This document shows positions 34,470-46,858 of a DNA stretch of 64,000 bases, piece by piece. The stretch spans positions 541,330,316 to 541,394,315 of the forward strand of contig NC_058519.1 in assembly GCF_904849725.1 (NCBI RefSeq), in the 5' to 3' direction. Within the stretch, counting starts at the first letter, position 1; each line of letters starts with the position of its first letter. A program made the position numbers and the translations under genes. The DNA is from Hordeum vulgare subsp. vulgare. Taxonomy: Eukaryota > Streptophyta > Magnoliopsida > Poales > Poaceae. Below the pieces are notes generated by a model, which was not told the origin of the DNA, did not search any database, and saw nothing but the letters and a program-made list of their open reading frames with translations.

Positions 34470-36281
34470 TGTTGGAAATATGCCCTAGAGGCAATAATAA
34501 ATTAGTTATTATTATATTTCTTAGTTCATGATAATCGTTTATTATCCATGCTATAATTGTATTGATTGGAAACACAATACTTGTGTGGATACATAGACAA
34601 AACACTGTCCCTAGTAAGCCTCTAGTTGACTAGCTCGTTGATCAAAGATGGTCAAGGTTTCCTGGCCATAGGCAAGTGTTGTCACTTGATAACGGGATCA
34701 CATCATTAGGAGAATCATGTGATGGACTAGACCCAAACTAATAGACGTAGCATGTTGATCGTGTCATTTTGTTGCTACTGTTTTCTGCGTGTCAAGTATT
34801 TATTCCTATGACCATGAGATCATATAACTCACTGACACCGGAGGAATGCTTTGTGTGTATCAAACGTCGCAACGTAACTGGGTGACTATAAAGATGCTCT
34901 ACAGGTATCTCCGAAGGTGTTAGTTGAGTTAGTATGGATCAAGACTGGGATTTGTCACTCCGTGTGAACGGAGAGGTATCTCGGGGCCCACTCGGTAATA
35001 CAACATCACACACAAGCCTTGCAAGCAATATAACTTAGTGTAAGTTGCGGGATCTTGTATTACGGAACGAGTAAAGAGACTTGCCAGTAAACAAGATTGA
35101 AATAGGTATACGGATACTGACGATCGAATGTCGGGCAAGTAACATACCGAAGGACAAAGGGAATGACATACGGGATTATATGAATCCTTGGCACTGAGGT
35201 TCAAACGATAAGATCTTCGTAGAATATGTAGGATCCAATATGGGCATCCAGGTCCCGCTATTGGATATTGACCGAGGAGTCTCTCGGGTCATGTCTACAT
35301 AGTTCTCGAACCCGCAGGGTCTGCACACTTAAGGTTCGACGTTGTTTTATGCGTATTTGAGTTATATGGTTGGTTACCGAATGTTGTTCGGAGTCCCGGA
35401 TGAGATCACGGACGTCACGAGGGTTTCCGGAATGGTCCGGAAACGAAGATTGATATATAGGATGACCTCATTTGGTTACCGGAAGGTTTTCGTGCATTAC
35501 CGGAAAAGTTTCGGGCTCATCGGTAGTGTACCGGGAGTGCCGGGAGGGGTGCCGGGGACCATCGGGAGGGGTGTCACGCCCCAAGGGGTCTCATGGGCTA
35601 TGGGAAGAGATAAACCAGCCCCTAGTGGGCTGGAATAAGTTCCCACTAAGGCCCATAAGGTTTGAGAAGGAAAAAAACGCAAGGTGGAAAGAGTTTCCAA
35701 GTGGGAAGGCGGAATCCTACTCCAAGTAGGATTGGAGTAGGACTCCTCCACCTCCAATTTCGGCCAAACCTTTAGGTTTTGAGGCTGCCTCCTCCCCTCC
35801 CTCCCACCTATATATACGGAGGTTTTAGGGCTGATTTGAGACGACTTTCTCACGGCCGCCCGACCACATACCTCCATAGTTTTTCCTCTAGATCGCGTTT
35901 CTGCGGAGCTCGGGCGGAGCCCTGCTGAGACAAGATCATCACCAACCTCCGGAGCGCCGTCACGCTGCCGGAGAACTCTTCTACCTCTCCGTCTCTCTTG
36001 CTAGATCAAGAAGGCCGAGATCATCGTCGAGTTGTACGTGTGCTGAACGCGGAGGTGCCGTCCGTTCGGTACTAGATCGTGGGACTGATCGCGGGATTGT
36101 TCGCGGGGCGGATCGAGGGACGTGAGGACGTTCCACTACATCAACCGCGTTCTCTAACGCTTCTGCTGTACGATCTACGAGGGTACGTAGATCACTCATC
36201 CCCTCTCGTAGATGGACATCACCATGATAGGTCTTCGTGCGCGTAGGAAAATTTTTGTTTCCCATGCGACGTTCCCCAACA
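34470..36281 (+). repeat. 3' LTR of the inner BARE-like element
   Basis: 1812 bp, nearly identical to 27690-29501; TATA box at 35809-35816. Confidence 0.94.
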
Positions 36282-36286
36282 GTATT

Positions 36287-36743
36287 AGGGCTGATTTGAG
36301 ACGACTTTTTCTTACGGCTGCCCGACCACATACCTCCATAGTTTTTCCTCTAGATCGCGTTTCTGCGGAGCTCGGGCGGAGCCCTGCTGAGACGAGATCA
36401 TCACCAACCTCCGGAGCGCCGTCACGCTGCCGGAGAACTCTTCTACCTCTCCGTCTCTCTTGCTGGATCAAGAAGGCCGAGATCATCGTCGAGCTGTACG
36501 TGTGCTGAACGCGGAGGTGCCGTCCGTTCGGTACTAGATCGTGGGACTGATCGCGGGATTGTTCGCGGGGCGGATCGAGGGACGTGAGGACGTTCCACTA
36601 CATCAACCGCGTTCTCTAACGCTTCTGCTGTACGATCTACAAGGGTACGTAGATCACTCATCCCCTCTCGTAGATGGACATCACCATGATAGGTCTTCGT
36701 GCGCGTAGGAAATTTTTTGTTTCCCATGCGACGTTCCCCAACA
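36287..36743 (+). repeat. 5' LTR of the outer BARE-like element, right part
   Basis: The continuation of the LTR broken at 27689. It follows the second gtatt (36282-36286) and ends CCCCAACA. Confidence 0.92.
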
Positions 36744-36744
36744 G

Positions 36745-36761
36745 TGGCATCATGAGCTAGG
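36745..36761 (+). other. Primer binding site, outer BARE-like element
   Basis: TGGCATCATGAGCTAGG; one T more than the inner copy within the tRNA-Met match. The older element at 48574 has the same extra T. Confidence 0.7.
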
Positions 36762-39700
36762 TTCATGCGTAGATGTCTTCTCGAGCAGAACACAAAAGGT
36801 TTTGTGGGCGGTGATGTGCGTTTTGCTGCCCTCCTTAGTCTTTTCTTGATTCCGCGGTATTGTTGGATTGAAGCGGCTTGGACCGACATTACTCGTACGC
36901 TTACGAGAGACTGGTTTCATCGTTACGAGTAACCCCCTTTGCTCAAAGATGACTGGCAAGTGACGGTTTCTCCAACTTTAGTTGAATCGGATTTGACCGA
37001 GGAGGTCCTTGGATGAGGTTAAATAGCAATTCATATATCTCCGTTGTGGTGTTTGCGTAAGTAAGATGCGATCCTACTAGATACCCTTGGTCACCACGTA
37101 AAACATGCAACAACAAAATTAGAGGACGTCTAACTTGTTTTTGCAGGGTATGATTGTGATGTGATATGGCCAATGATGTGATGTGATATATTGGATGTAT
37201 GAGATGATCATGTTGTAATAGAAATATCGACTTGCACGTCGATGGTACGGCAACCGGCAGGAGCCATAGGGTTGTCTTTATACTAACATATGTGCTTGCA
37301 GATGCGTTTACTATTTTGCTAGGATGTAGCTTTAGTAGTAATAGCATAAGTAGCACGACAACCCCGATGGCAACACGTTGATGGATGATCATGGTGTGGC
37401 GCCGGTGACAAGAAGATCGTGCCGGTGCTTTGGTGATGGAGATCAAGAAGCACGTGATGATGGCCATATCATGTCACTTATGAATTGCATGTGATGTTAA
37501 TCCTTTTATGCACCTTATTTTGCTTAGAACGACGGTAGCATTATGAGGTGATCTCTCACTAAAATTTCAAGACGAAATTGTGTTCTCCCCGACTGTGCAC
37601 CGTTGCGACAGTTATTCGTTTCGAGACACCACGTGATGATCGGGTGTGATAGACTCAACGTTCACATACAACGGGTGCAAAACAGTTGCACACGCGGAAC
37701 ACTCGGGTTAAGCTTGACGAGCCTAGCATGTGCAGACATGGCCTCGGAACACATGAGACCGAAAGGTCGAGCATGAATCGTATAGTTGATATGATTAGCA
37801 TAGGGATGCTTACCACTGAAACTATTCTCGACTCACGTGATGATCGGACTTGAGATAGCGAATTTGGATCATGTACCACTCAAATGACTAGAGAGATGTA
37901 CTTTTTGAGTGGGAGTTCTTAAGTAATATGATTAATTGAACTAATTGTCATGAACATAGTCTAATGGTCTTTGCGAATTACGATGTAGCTTGCGCTATAG
38001 CTCTACTGTTTTTTATATGTTCCTAGAGAAAATTTAGTTGAAAGTTGATAGTAGCAAACTTTGCAGACTGAGTCTGTGAAACCGAGGATTGTCCTCGTTG
38101 CTACGCAGAAGGCTTATGTCCTTAATGCACCACTCGGTGTGCTGCACCTCGAGCATCGTCTGTAGATGTTGTGAACATCCAACATACACGTTTCTGATGA
38201 CTACATGATAGTTCAGTACAAAATACTTAATGGCTTAGAAGCAAGGCGCCGAAGACGTTTTGAAACGTCACGGAACATAAGAGATGTTCTAAAGAGATGA
38301 AATTGTGATTTCATGCTTGTGCCCTTGTTAAGAGGTACGAGACCTCCGACAAGATTCTTTGTCCACAAAGTAAAGGAGAAAAGCTCAATTGTTGAGCGTG
38401 TGCTCAGATTGTCTGAGTACGAGAATCGCTTGAATCAAGTGGGAGTTAATTTTCCAGATGAGATAGTGATGATTCTCCAAAGACACTGCCACCAAGCTGT
38501 GAGAGCTTCGTGATGAACTATACATATCAAGGATAGATACAATGATCCTTGAGCGATTCGTGATGTTTGACACTGCGAAAGTAGAAATCAAGAAGGAGCA
38601 TCAATAGTTGATGGTTTGTAAAACCACTAAAGTTTCAAGAAAGGCAAGGGCTAGAAGGGATACTTCGTGAAACGGCAAAACAGTTGCTGCACTAATGAAG
38701 AGACCCAAGATTAAACCCAAACCCGAGACTAAGTGCTTCTGTAATGAGGGGAACAGTCACTGAGGCGGAGCAACTCTAGATACTTGGTAGATAAAGAAGG
38801 CTGGCAAAAGTCGAAAGAAGTGTATTTGATATACTTGATGTTGATGTGTACTTTACTAGTACTCCTAGTAGCATGAGGGTATTGGATACCGGTTCGGTTG
38901 CTAAGTGATTAGTAACACGAAATGAAAGCTACGGCATAAACGGAGACTAGCTAAAGGCGAGGTGACGATACGTGTTGGAAGTGTTTCCAAGGTTGATATG
39001 ATCAAACGTCGCACGCTCCCTCTACCGTCGGGATTGGTGCTTGCGTTAAGCATGAACATGATTGGATCGTGTTTATTGCAATACGATTATTCATTTAAAG
39101 AGAATAATGGTTACTCTATTTTCTTGAATAATCACATTCAATGGTTTATTGAATCTCGATCGTAGTGTTACACATGTTCATAATATTGGTGCCAAAAGAT
39201 ACGAGTTAATGATGATAGTACCACTTACTTATGGCACTGCCGCTTGAGTCATGTTAGTATAAATTGCATGAAGAGGCTCCATGCTGATGGATCTTTGTAT
39301 TCACCTGATTTCGAATCACTAGTGACATGCAAATCATACCACATGAGCAAGGCCTCGTTTTCATTGAGATGAAACAAGATAGTAACTTGTTGGAAGTAAT
39401 ACATTTTGATGTATGCAGTCCAATGGGTGCTGAGGCACGCAGTGGATATCATTATGTTCTTACTTCAATGATGATTTGAGTAGATACTAGGGTATTTACT
39501 TAATGAATCACAAGTCTGAAATATTGAAAAGTTCAATTCTGTTTCAGAGTGAAGTTCGTCGTAACAAGAGGATAAACTGTCTACGATATGATCATGGAAA
39601 TGAATATCTGAGTTACGAGTTTTGGTACGCAGTTAAGACAATGTGGAAATTGTTTCGCAGTTCATGCCACCTGGAACATCATAGTGTGATGATGTGTCTG

Positions 39701-41687
39701 AACGTCATAGCCACGCACTATTTGGTATGGTGCATACTATGATGTCTCTTATCGGATTACCACTATCGTTTATGGGTTATGCATTAGAGACAACCGCACT
39801 CACTTTAAATATGGCACCGCGTATTTCCATTGAGATGACACAGTATAGACTGAGGTTTAGAGAAATCTAAACTGTCGTTTCTTGAAAGTTTGGGGCTTCG
39901 ACACTTATGTGAAAAAGTTTCAGTATGATAAGCTCGAACCCAAAGCGGACAAATGCATCTTCATAGGATATCCAAAACAGTTGGATACATCTCCTATCTC
40001 AGATCCAAAAGCAAAGTGTTTGTTTCTAGAAACGGATCCTTTCTCGAGGAAAGGTTTCTCTCGAAAGAATTGAGTGGGAGGGTAGTAGAACTTGATGAGG
40101 TTATTGAACCATCACTTCAACCAGTGTGTAGCAGGGCGCAGGAAGTTGTTCCTGTGGCGCCTACACCAATTGAAGTGGAAGCTGATGATGGTGATCATTG
40201 AGCTTCGAATCAAGTCACTACAAACCTCGTAGGTCGACAAGGTCGCGTACTGCTGCAGAGTAGTACGGTAACCCTGTCTTGGAGGTCATGTTGTTGAGCA
40301 ACAGTGAACCTACGAGTTATGGAGAAAGCGATGGTGGGCCCAGATTCCGACAAATGGCTGGAAGCCATGAAATCCGAGAGAGGATCCATGTATGAAAACA
40401 AAGTGTAGACTTTAAAAGAACTACTTGATGGTCATAAGACTATTGAGTAAAGATGGATCTTTAAAAGAAGACAGACGATGATGGTGATAAGTCACTATTA
40501 AGAAAAGCTCGACTTGTCGCAAAGATGTTTTCGACAAGATCAAACAGTTGACTATGATGAGACTTTCTCACTCGTAGCGATGCTAAAGGTCTGTTAGAAT
40601 TATGTTAGTTGTTGATGCATTATTTATGAAATATTGCACGTAGGATGTCAAAACATTGTTTCTCGACGGTTTCCTTGAGCAAACATTGTATGTGATACAA
40701 CAAGAAGGTTTTGTCGATCCTAAAGATACTAGCAAGTATGCAAGCTCCAGTGATCCTTCAATGGACTGGTGCAAGCATCTCGGAGTTGGAATATACACTT
40801 TGATGAGATGATCAAAGTTTTTGGGTGTGTACAAGGTTTATGAGAAACTTGTATTTCCAAAGAAGTGAGTGGGAGCACTATAGAATTTCTGATAGGTATA
40901 TGTGGTTGACATATTGTGGATCAGAAGTAATGTAGAATTTCTGTAGAGCATACAAGGTTGTTTTGAAAGAAGTTTTCAAAGGAGTACCTGGATTACGCTA
41001 CTTGAACGTTGAGCATCACAAATCTATGGAGATAGATCGAAAAGCGCTTAATTGAAGTTTCAACAGGATGCATGCCTTGACAAGTTTTTGAAAGGAGTTC
41101 AAAATAGATCAGCAAAGAAGGAGTTCTTGGTTGCGTTGTGAGGTGTGAATTTGAGTAAGACTCAAAACCCGACCACGGCAGAATAAAGAGAATAGACGAA
41201 GGTCGTCTTCTATGCCTTAGCCGTAGAATCTAAAGTATGCCATGCTGTGTACCGCACCTGAAGTGTGCCTTGACTCAAAGTATGTTGAGAGGTACAGAGA
41301 GTGATCCATGATTGAATCACTAGCAGCGGTCGAAATTTATCCTTAGTAACTAATGGACTAAGGAATTTTTCTCGATTATGGAGGTGGTTAAAGAGTTTGT
41401 CGTAAAGGGTTACGTCAATGCAAGCTTTGACACTAATCCGGATAACTATGAGTAGTGAAACGGATTCGTATAGTAGAGTAGATATTTGGAGCATTTCCGA
41501 ATAGCACGTAGTAGCAGCATCTATAAGATGACATAAAGATTTGTAAAGAACGCACGAATCTGAAAGTTTCAGAACCGTTGACTAAAACCTCTATCACGAG
41601 CAAGACGTGATCAGACCCCATAACTATATGGGTGTTGGATTCGTTGGAATCACATGGTGATGTGAACTAGATTATTGACTCTAGTGC
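36762..41687 (+). pseudogene. Eroded gag-pol of the outer BARE-like element
   Basis: Collinear with 29519-34458 and carrying the same wreckage: gag piece at 38313-38513, integrase C-terminal piece at 39882-40073 with the continuation in another frame at 39953-40201 (FLEERFLSKELSGRVVELDE), and RT and RNase H relics to about 41600. Only small indels distinguish the two internal regions. Neither could make a working gag or pol. Confidence 0.78.
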
Positions 41688-41698
41688 AAGTGGGAGAC
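41688..41698 (+). other. Polypurine tract, outer BARE-like element
   Basis: AAGTGGGAGAC directly before the 3' LTR. Confidence 0.75.
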
Positions 41699-43512
41699 TG
41701 TTGGAAATATGCCCTAGAGGCAATAATAAATTAGTTATTATTATATTTCTTAGTTCATGATAATCGTTTATTATCCATGCTATAATTGTATTGATTGGAA
41801 ACACAATACTTGTGTGGATACATAGACAAAACACTGTCCCTAGTAAGCCTCTAGTTGACTAGCTCGTTGATCAAAGATGGTCAAGGTTTCCTGGCCATGG
41901 GCAAGTGTTGTCACTTGATAATGGGATCACATCATTAGGAGAATCATGTGATGGACTAGACCCAAACTAATAGACGTAGCATGTTGATCGTGTCATTTTG
42001 TTGCTACTGTTTTCTGCGTGTCAAGTATTTATTCCTATGACCATGAGATCATATAACTCACTGACACCGGAGGAATGCTTTGTGTGTATCAAACGTCGCA
42101 ACGTAACTGGGTGACTATAAAGATGCTCTACAGGTATCTTCGAAGGTGTTAGTTGAGTTAGTATGGATCAAGACTGGGATTTGTCACTCCGTGTGAACGG
42201 AGAGGTATCTCGGGGCCCACTCGGTAATACAACATCACACACAAGCCTTGCAAGCAATGTAACTTAGTGTAAGTTGCGGGATCTTGTATTACGGAACGAG
42301 TAAAGAGACTTGCCAGTAAACGAGATTGAAATAGGTATACGGATACTGACGATCGAATCTCGGGCAAGTAACATACCGAAGGACAAAGGGAATGACATAC
42401 GGGATTATATGAATCCTTGGCACTGAGGTTCAAACGATAAGATCTTCGTAGAATATGTAGGATCCAATATGGGCATCCAGGTCCCGCTATTGGATATTGA
42501 CCGAGGAGTCTCTCGGGTCATGTCTACATAGTTCTCGAACCCGCAGGGTCTGCACACTTAAGGTTCGACGTTGTTTTATGCGTATTTGAGTTATATGGTT
42601 GGTTACCGAATGTTGTTCGGAGTCCCGGATGAGATCACGGACGTCACGAGGGTTTCCGGAATGGTCCGGAAACGAAGATTGATATATAGGATGACCTTAT
42701 TTGGTTACCGGAAGGTTTTCGTGCATTACCGGAAAAGTTTCGGGCTCATCGGTAGTGTACCGGGAGTGCCGGGAGGGGTGCCGGGGACCATCGGGAGGGG
42801 TGTCACGCCCCAAGGGGTCTCATGGGATATGGGAAGAGATAAACCAGCCCCTAGTGGGCTGGAATAAGTTCCCACTAAGGCCCATAAGGTTTGAGAAGGA
42901 AAAAACACAAGGTGGAAAGAGTTTCCAAGTGGGAAGGTGGAATCCTACTCCAAGTAGGATTGGAGTAGGACTCCTCCACCTCCAATTTCGGCCAACCCTT
43001 GAGGGTTTGAGGCTGCCTCTTCCCTCCCCCTCCCTCCTATATATACTGAGGTATTAGGGCTGATTTGAGACGACTTTTTCTCACGGCTGCCCGACCACAT
43101 ACCTCCATAGTTTTTCCTCTAGATCGCGTTTCTGCGGAGCTCGGGCGGAGCCCTGCTGAGACGAGATCATCACCAACCTCCGGAGCGCCGTCACGCTGCC
43201 AGAGAACTCTTCTACCTCTCCGTCTCTCTTGCTGGATCAAGAAGGCCGAGATCATCGTCGAGCTGTACGTGTGCTGAACGCGGAGGTGCCGTCCGTTCGG
43301 TACTAGATCGTGGGACTGATCGCGGGATTGTTCGCGGGGCGGATCGAGGGACGTGAGGACGTTCCACTACATCAACCGCGTTCTCTAACGCTTCTGCTGT
43401 ACGATCTACAAGGGTACGTAGATCACTCATCCCCTCTCGTAGATGGACATCACCATGATAGGTCTTCGTGCGCGTAGGAAAATTTTTGTTTCCCATGTGA
43501 CGTTCCCCAACA
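41699..43512 (+). repeat. 3' LTR of the outer BARE-like element
   Basis: 1814 bp, TGTTGGAAAT to CCCCAACA, followed by the target duplication atctc. Confidence 0.93.
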
Positions 43513-43517
43513 ATCTC

Positions 43518-43919
43518 TAGTGAACCCTCTTTTATAATTTGGAGTGTAATGCGTAGAACTCGTGTAGATGAGATATAATTTGATTTTATTCACGTAACAT
43601 CATCTATTATTCTTATAGCCCTTTTTTGAGTGTGTCTATGTGCTTGGGCTAGCTTAGTGTCTATTGGTTGATTATTGGTTGGGTTTTTCTAGTTTGTATA
43701 TGGGATTGGTCGCTACTTCTTTGCTTGGGCTGGCCGTCTCTTATTTTTTTGAGGTTGGGCAAGATTTCCATTTGCTACGTATTGCACACAAACTAAGGAG
43801 AGAGAAACGAATCTCTAGATGGGAGTGTCATCATGTGATTTTGGGGCAAAAAATGAGATCATTGAGAAGGCAAAATTGACCCTACATCATAGTTAATAGA
43901 AATAATATTTCAGAGAAAA
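43518..43919. other. Unassigned sequence right of the BARE-like insertion
   Basis: The continuation of the sequence interrupted at 26332. No gene or known repeat is evident. Confidence 0.3.
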
Positions 43920-44713
43920 GAAAATGTGTGCCCCAACTCAATTCATGCAGTTGGAATCTCATTTAAAAAACATACACTTGCAACCCCATTTGAAAAACTT
44001 GCAGTTGCGCCTTGATTTGAAAACTTGCAGTTGCATCCACTTGAAAACTTATAGTTGCAACCCGACTTAAAAAACTTACAGTTATGAACCTATTTGAAAA
44101 GTTGCACTTGAAACCCGACTTGAAAACTTACAGTTATGACCTCACTTCAAAAATTGCATTTGGGATCCGTTTAAAAACTTGCAGTTGTGACCCGACTTGA
44201 AAACTTATAGCCGCGCCACTTTTTGAATATTTGTAGTTGGGACCTCAATTTTAAACTTACAATTACGACTGTCTATTAATATTTGCAGATGCGACCCACT
44301 TGAAATTTGCAGTTGCGTTCCTACTTAAAACCTTGAAGTTGTGACTCCACTTGAAAACTTAAAATTGTGACCCCAGTTGAGAACTTTCAGTTGCAACATG
44401 ACTTGAAAACTTGCAGTTGCGGACTCTCTAAATACTTGCAATTGTGACCACATTTTAAAAATTGTAGTTACAACCCTATATAAATACATGAGGATGTTAA
44501 CCAATTTGAGAACTTGTAGTTGTGATCCCATTTGGAAACTTGATGCTGCCACCCGATTTGAAAACTTGTTGTTACAACCCCAACTTAAGAGCGTATAATT
44601 GCGGACACATTTGAAAACTTGTTGTTCCAATCCAATTTTTAAAGTTGCGACCCCATATGAAAACTTACAATTTCTACCCGACTTGAAAGATTGTAATCGG
44701 CCAATTAAAAAAC
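43920..44713. repeat. Degenerate tandem repeat, about 30-bp unit
   Basis: Some two dozen imperfect units of the form acttgcagttgcgacccc followed by acttgaaa. Spacing is roughly 25-33 bp and sequence drift is high. No coding potential. Confidence 0.7.
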
Positions 44714-44819
44714 TGACAGTTACATTGCAACTTAAAAACCTTGGTCACACAAAGTCTATTAACTAAAATACATTGCGACTTAAAAACTTTGGTCACACAA
44801 AGTCTATTAACTAAAATAC
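44714..44819. repeat. Two-copy direct repeat, about 53 bp
   Basis: The block ttggtcacacaaagtctatt with its flanks occurs twice in succession with only a few changes, so this is a recent local duplication. Confidence 0.8.
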
Positions 44820-45119
44820 ACATGGAAAAACATTTCCACCTAAAGGGGGGCTTGTATTTTTTTTGTCATCACAATAAAAACAGAAACAAAAAGTATGATA
44901 CAAATAAGACTTATAAAAACGAGGAATAAAAAATAAAAATAAAATGATGAAAATAGAAATAAAATACAGAAAATGAAAAATGGAAGAGAAAAACAAAAAA
45001 AATAGTGAAATACCTAACAATCAATTTTCCAATCTCGGGGAACAAATGAATATTAAGTTGAAAAAATTGTATGTACTAAAATGAAAAATGGGGGAAATGG
45101 AACAATGTTCTTTTTCTGT
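44820..45119. other. A-rich spacer
   Basis: Rich in aaaataaaaa-type sequence; no gene or element recognised. Confidence 0.3.
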
Positions 45120-45910
45120 TTTTCTTTTTCAAATTTGATGGATTCCTTTTCAAAATCGGTACTCTTTTCAAGATCGATGAAATCTTTTTCAAAATCGATG
45201 AACACTTTTCAAAATCGATGAACTCTTTTTCAAATTGATGAACTCTTTTCATAATCGATGAACTTAATTCAAAATCGATGAACTCTTTTCATAATCTATG
45301 AAATTAATTCAAAATTGATGAACTCTTTTCATAATCAATGAACTGAATTCAAAATCGATGAACCTTTTTGTAAAATTGACGAACTCTTTTCAAAATCGAT
45401 GAACTTTTTTGTAAAATCGATGAACTTTTCTCATAATCAATGTTTTTTCTATTTTTATTTTTTTCCTGTTTTCAAATTTGATTTCGATGAACTTTTTTCA
45501 AAAATGTTAACTCTTCTTCAAAACCGGTATTTTATAAAAAAAACTGATGAACTTTTTTTGAATTTGATGAAATTTTTTTAAGTCGATGAACTTTTGTTTG
45601 TCATCCGCTAATTTTTTTCAAATCAATGAACTTTTTCTACTTTTGATGAACTTTTCTCAAAGTTCATGAACTGTTTTTAAAATTGATGAATTTTTTTCTG
45701 AAATCGGCTAAACGTTTTTCAAATCAGTGAACCTTTTTTAGATTCGATGATCTTTTCTTAAATTCCATGAACTTTTCTCAGATTTGATGATCCTTTTTCA
45801 AATTATGATGAACTTCTCTGAAATGCAATGAGTTTTTTTAGATTAGCTGTACTGTCTTCAAATTTGATGAACTTAAAAAACAATGAACTTTTTTCAAAAT
45901 TGAAAATTTT
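45120..45910. repeat. Degenerate tandem repeat, about 23-bp unit
   Basis: Roughly thirty imperfect copies of a unit resembling aaaatcgatgaactcttttc, most regular at 45150-45430 and decaying to the right. No coding potential. Confidence 0.75.
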
Positions 45911-46471
45911 CATGTTTTTAAATAAATGATACAAAATTTAGAAAAATGCACACATTTGTTAGTAAAAAAGGCACATATCCGGTAAAATAGGAAAGAAAAA
46001 AGATGAACAAAACCGTTACAGAAAAAGAGAAAAAGGAAAAAAAAAAGTTTGGGAAGCTTCCCATGTCAGGGGCGTTGCTAGCTAGTAAAATAATGAAATA
46101 GGGCTGACTATAGCAAGTTGTTCGTTGGCGTAGTGATTGGTACTCTGTCACGTGACCAATAAGGTTCCAAGGTTGATTCCTCCTCTCCTCGTATAATTTT
46201 TGCAGTTTCTGAAAGAAAGAAAAAGGTAAATGGGGCGGCCTGCTAATACGCCGTTGCGGGCGCCAGCACCTCTAATCGGCCCTCACAGCGCCGACTAGGA
46301 GCTCCCATCGCTCGCATCCATTGATTTAGTAAGAGTGGAGATAAAAAATATTGTTTGATCTCACAGAATGCATAAAAAGGAAAAAAGAAAATGGCCCATG
46401 GGCAAAACTTTTAACCCTTTTCCCTACCTCCAATGTATGATGTTGAAGAGGATGATGCCGAACGTAGGCCT
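45911..46471. other. Spacer with a tRNA-like (SINE-like) segment
   Basis: At 46126-46140 TGGCGTAGTGATTGG resembles an A box and at 46171-46180 GGTTGATTCC a B box lacking one C. Their spacing suits a tRNA-derived sequence. I could not fold a full tRNA, so it may be a SINE fragment or chance. The rest shows nothing recognisable. Confidence 0.35.
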
Positions 46472-46858
46472 TGATACGTATTCGACGTGTCTATAATTTT
46501 TTATTATTTCATGCTATTATCATATCATTTTTACATATTTTTTTACATCAGTTTATATTATTTATTTTGACTAACCTATTAATCTAGTGTCCAGTGTTAG
46601 TTCCAGTTTTCTACATGTGTTTTTCTTTTACAAAAGTCAATATCTAGGAAGGTCAAAAATACCGTGGTAATTAAATATTAATTTTCAGGAATATATGTGA
46701 TTTTTGGATGAAGGAATCGACGAAAGACAGTGCCTGAGGGCCCCACACAACCATCTAGCATCGTCGCCCTAGCTACGCCATGGAAACTTGTAGGTGATAT
46801 GGATGTCGATTGGAGCCCTTCTCTCGCCGCAATAAAGTGCATTTTACGGAGAAAAAAA
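46472..46858 (+). repeat. Truncated gypsy-type LTR
   Basis: It starts TGATACGTATTCGACG, like the LTR starts of Triticeae gypsy families, continues with degenerate LTR-like sequence, and is cut off by the BARE-like element at 46859. Its remainder is not in the window. Confidence 0.5.

Larger units (their letters stand above)
27690..36281 (+). mobile_element. Inner BARE/Angela-like copia element
   Basis: An 8592-bp element with two 1812-bp LTRs, a primer site, an eroded internal region and a polypurine tract. The target duplication gtatt is perfect (27685-27689 and 36282-36286). It sits in the 5' LTR of the outer element, same orientation. By eye its LTRs differ at about four positions (near 35130, 35857, 36003, 36091), so it is younger than its host, as nesting requires. 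Confidence 0.94.
26333..43512 (+). mobile_element. Outer BARE/Angela-like copia element, split by a younger copy
   Basis: 5' LTR in two parts (26333-27689 and 36287-36743, 1814 bp together), primer site, an eroded internal region (36744-41698), polypurine tract and 3' LTR (41699-43512, 1814 bp). The target duplication atctc is perfect (26328-26332 and 43513-43517). By eye the two LTRs differ at about nine positions, roughly 0.5%, so the insertion is recent although the coding region is ruined. Confidence 0.93.

Noticed and set aside
43920..45910. CRISPR-like regularly spaced repeats
   Set aside because: Units are contiguous and degenerate, with no unique spacers of constant length, and the DNA is plant chromosomal.
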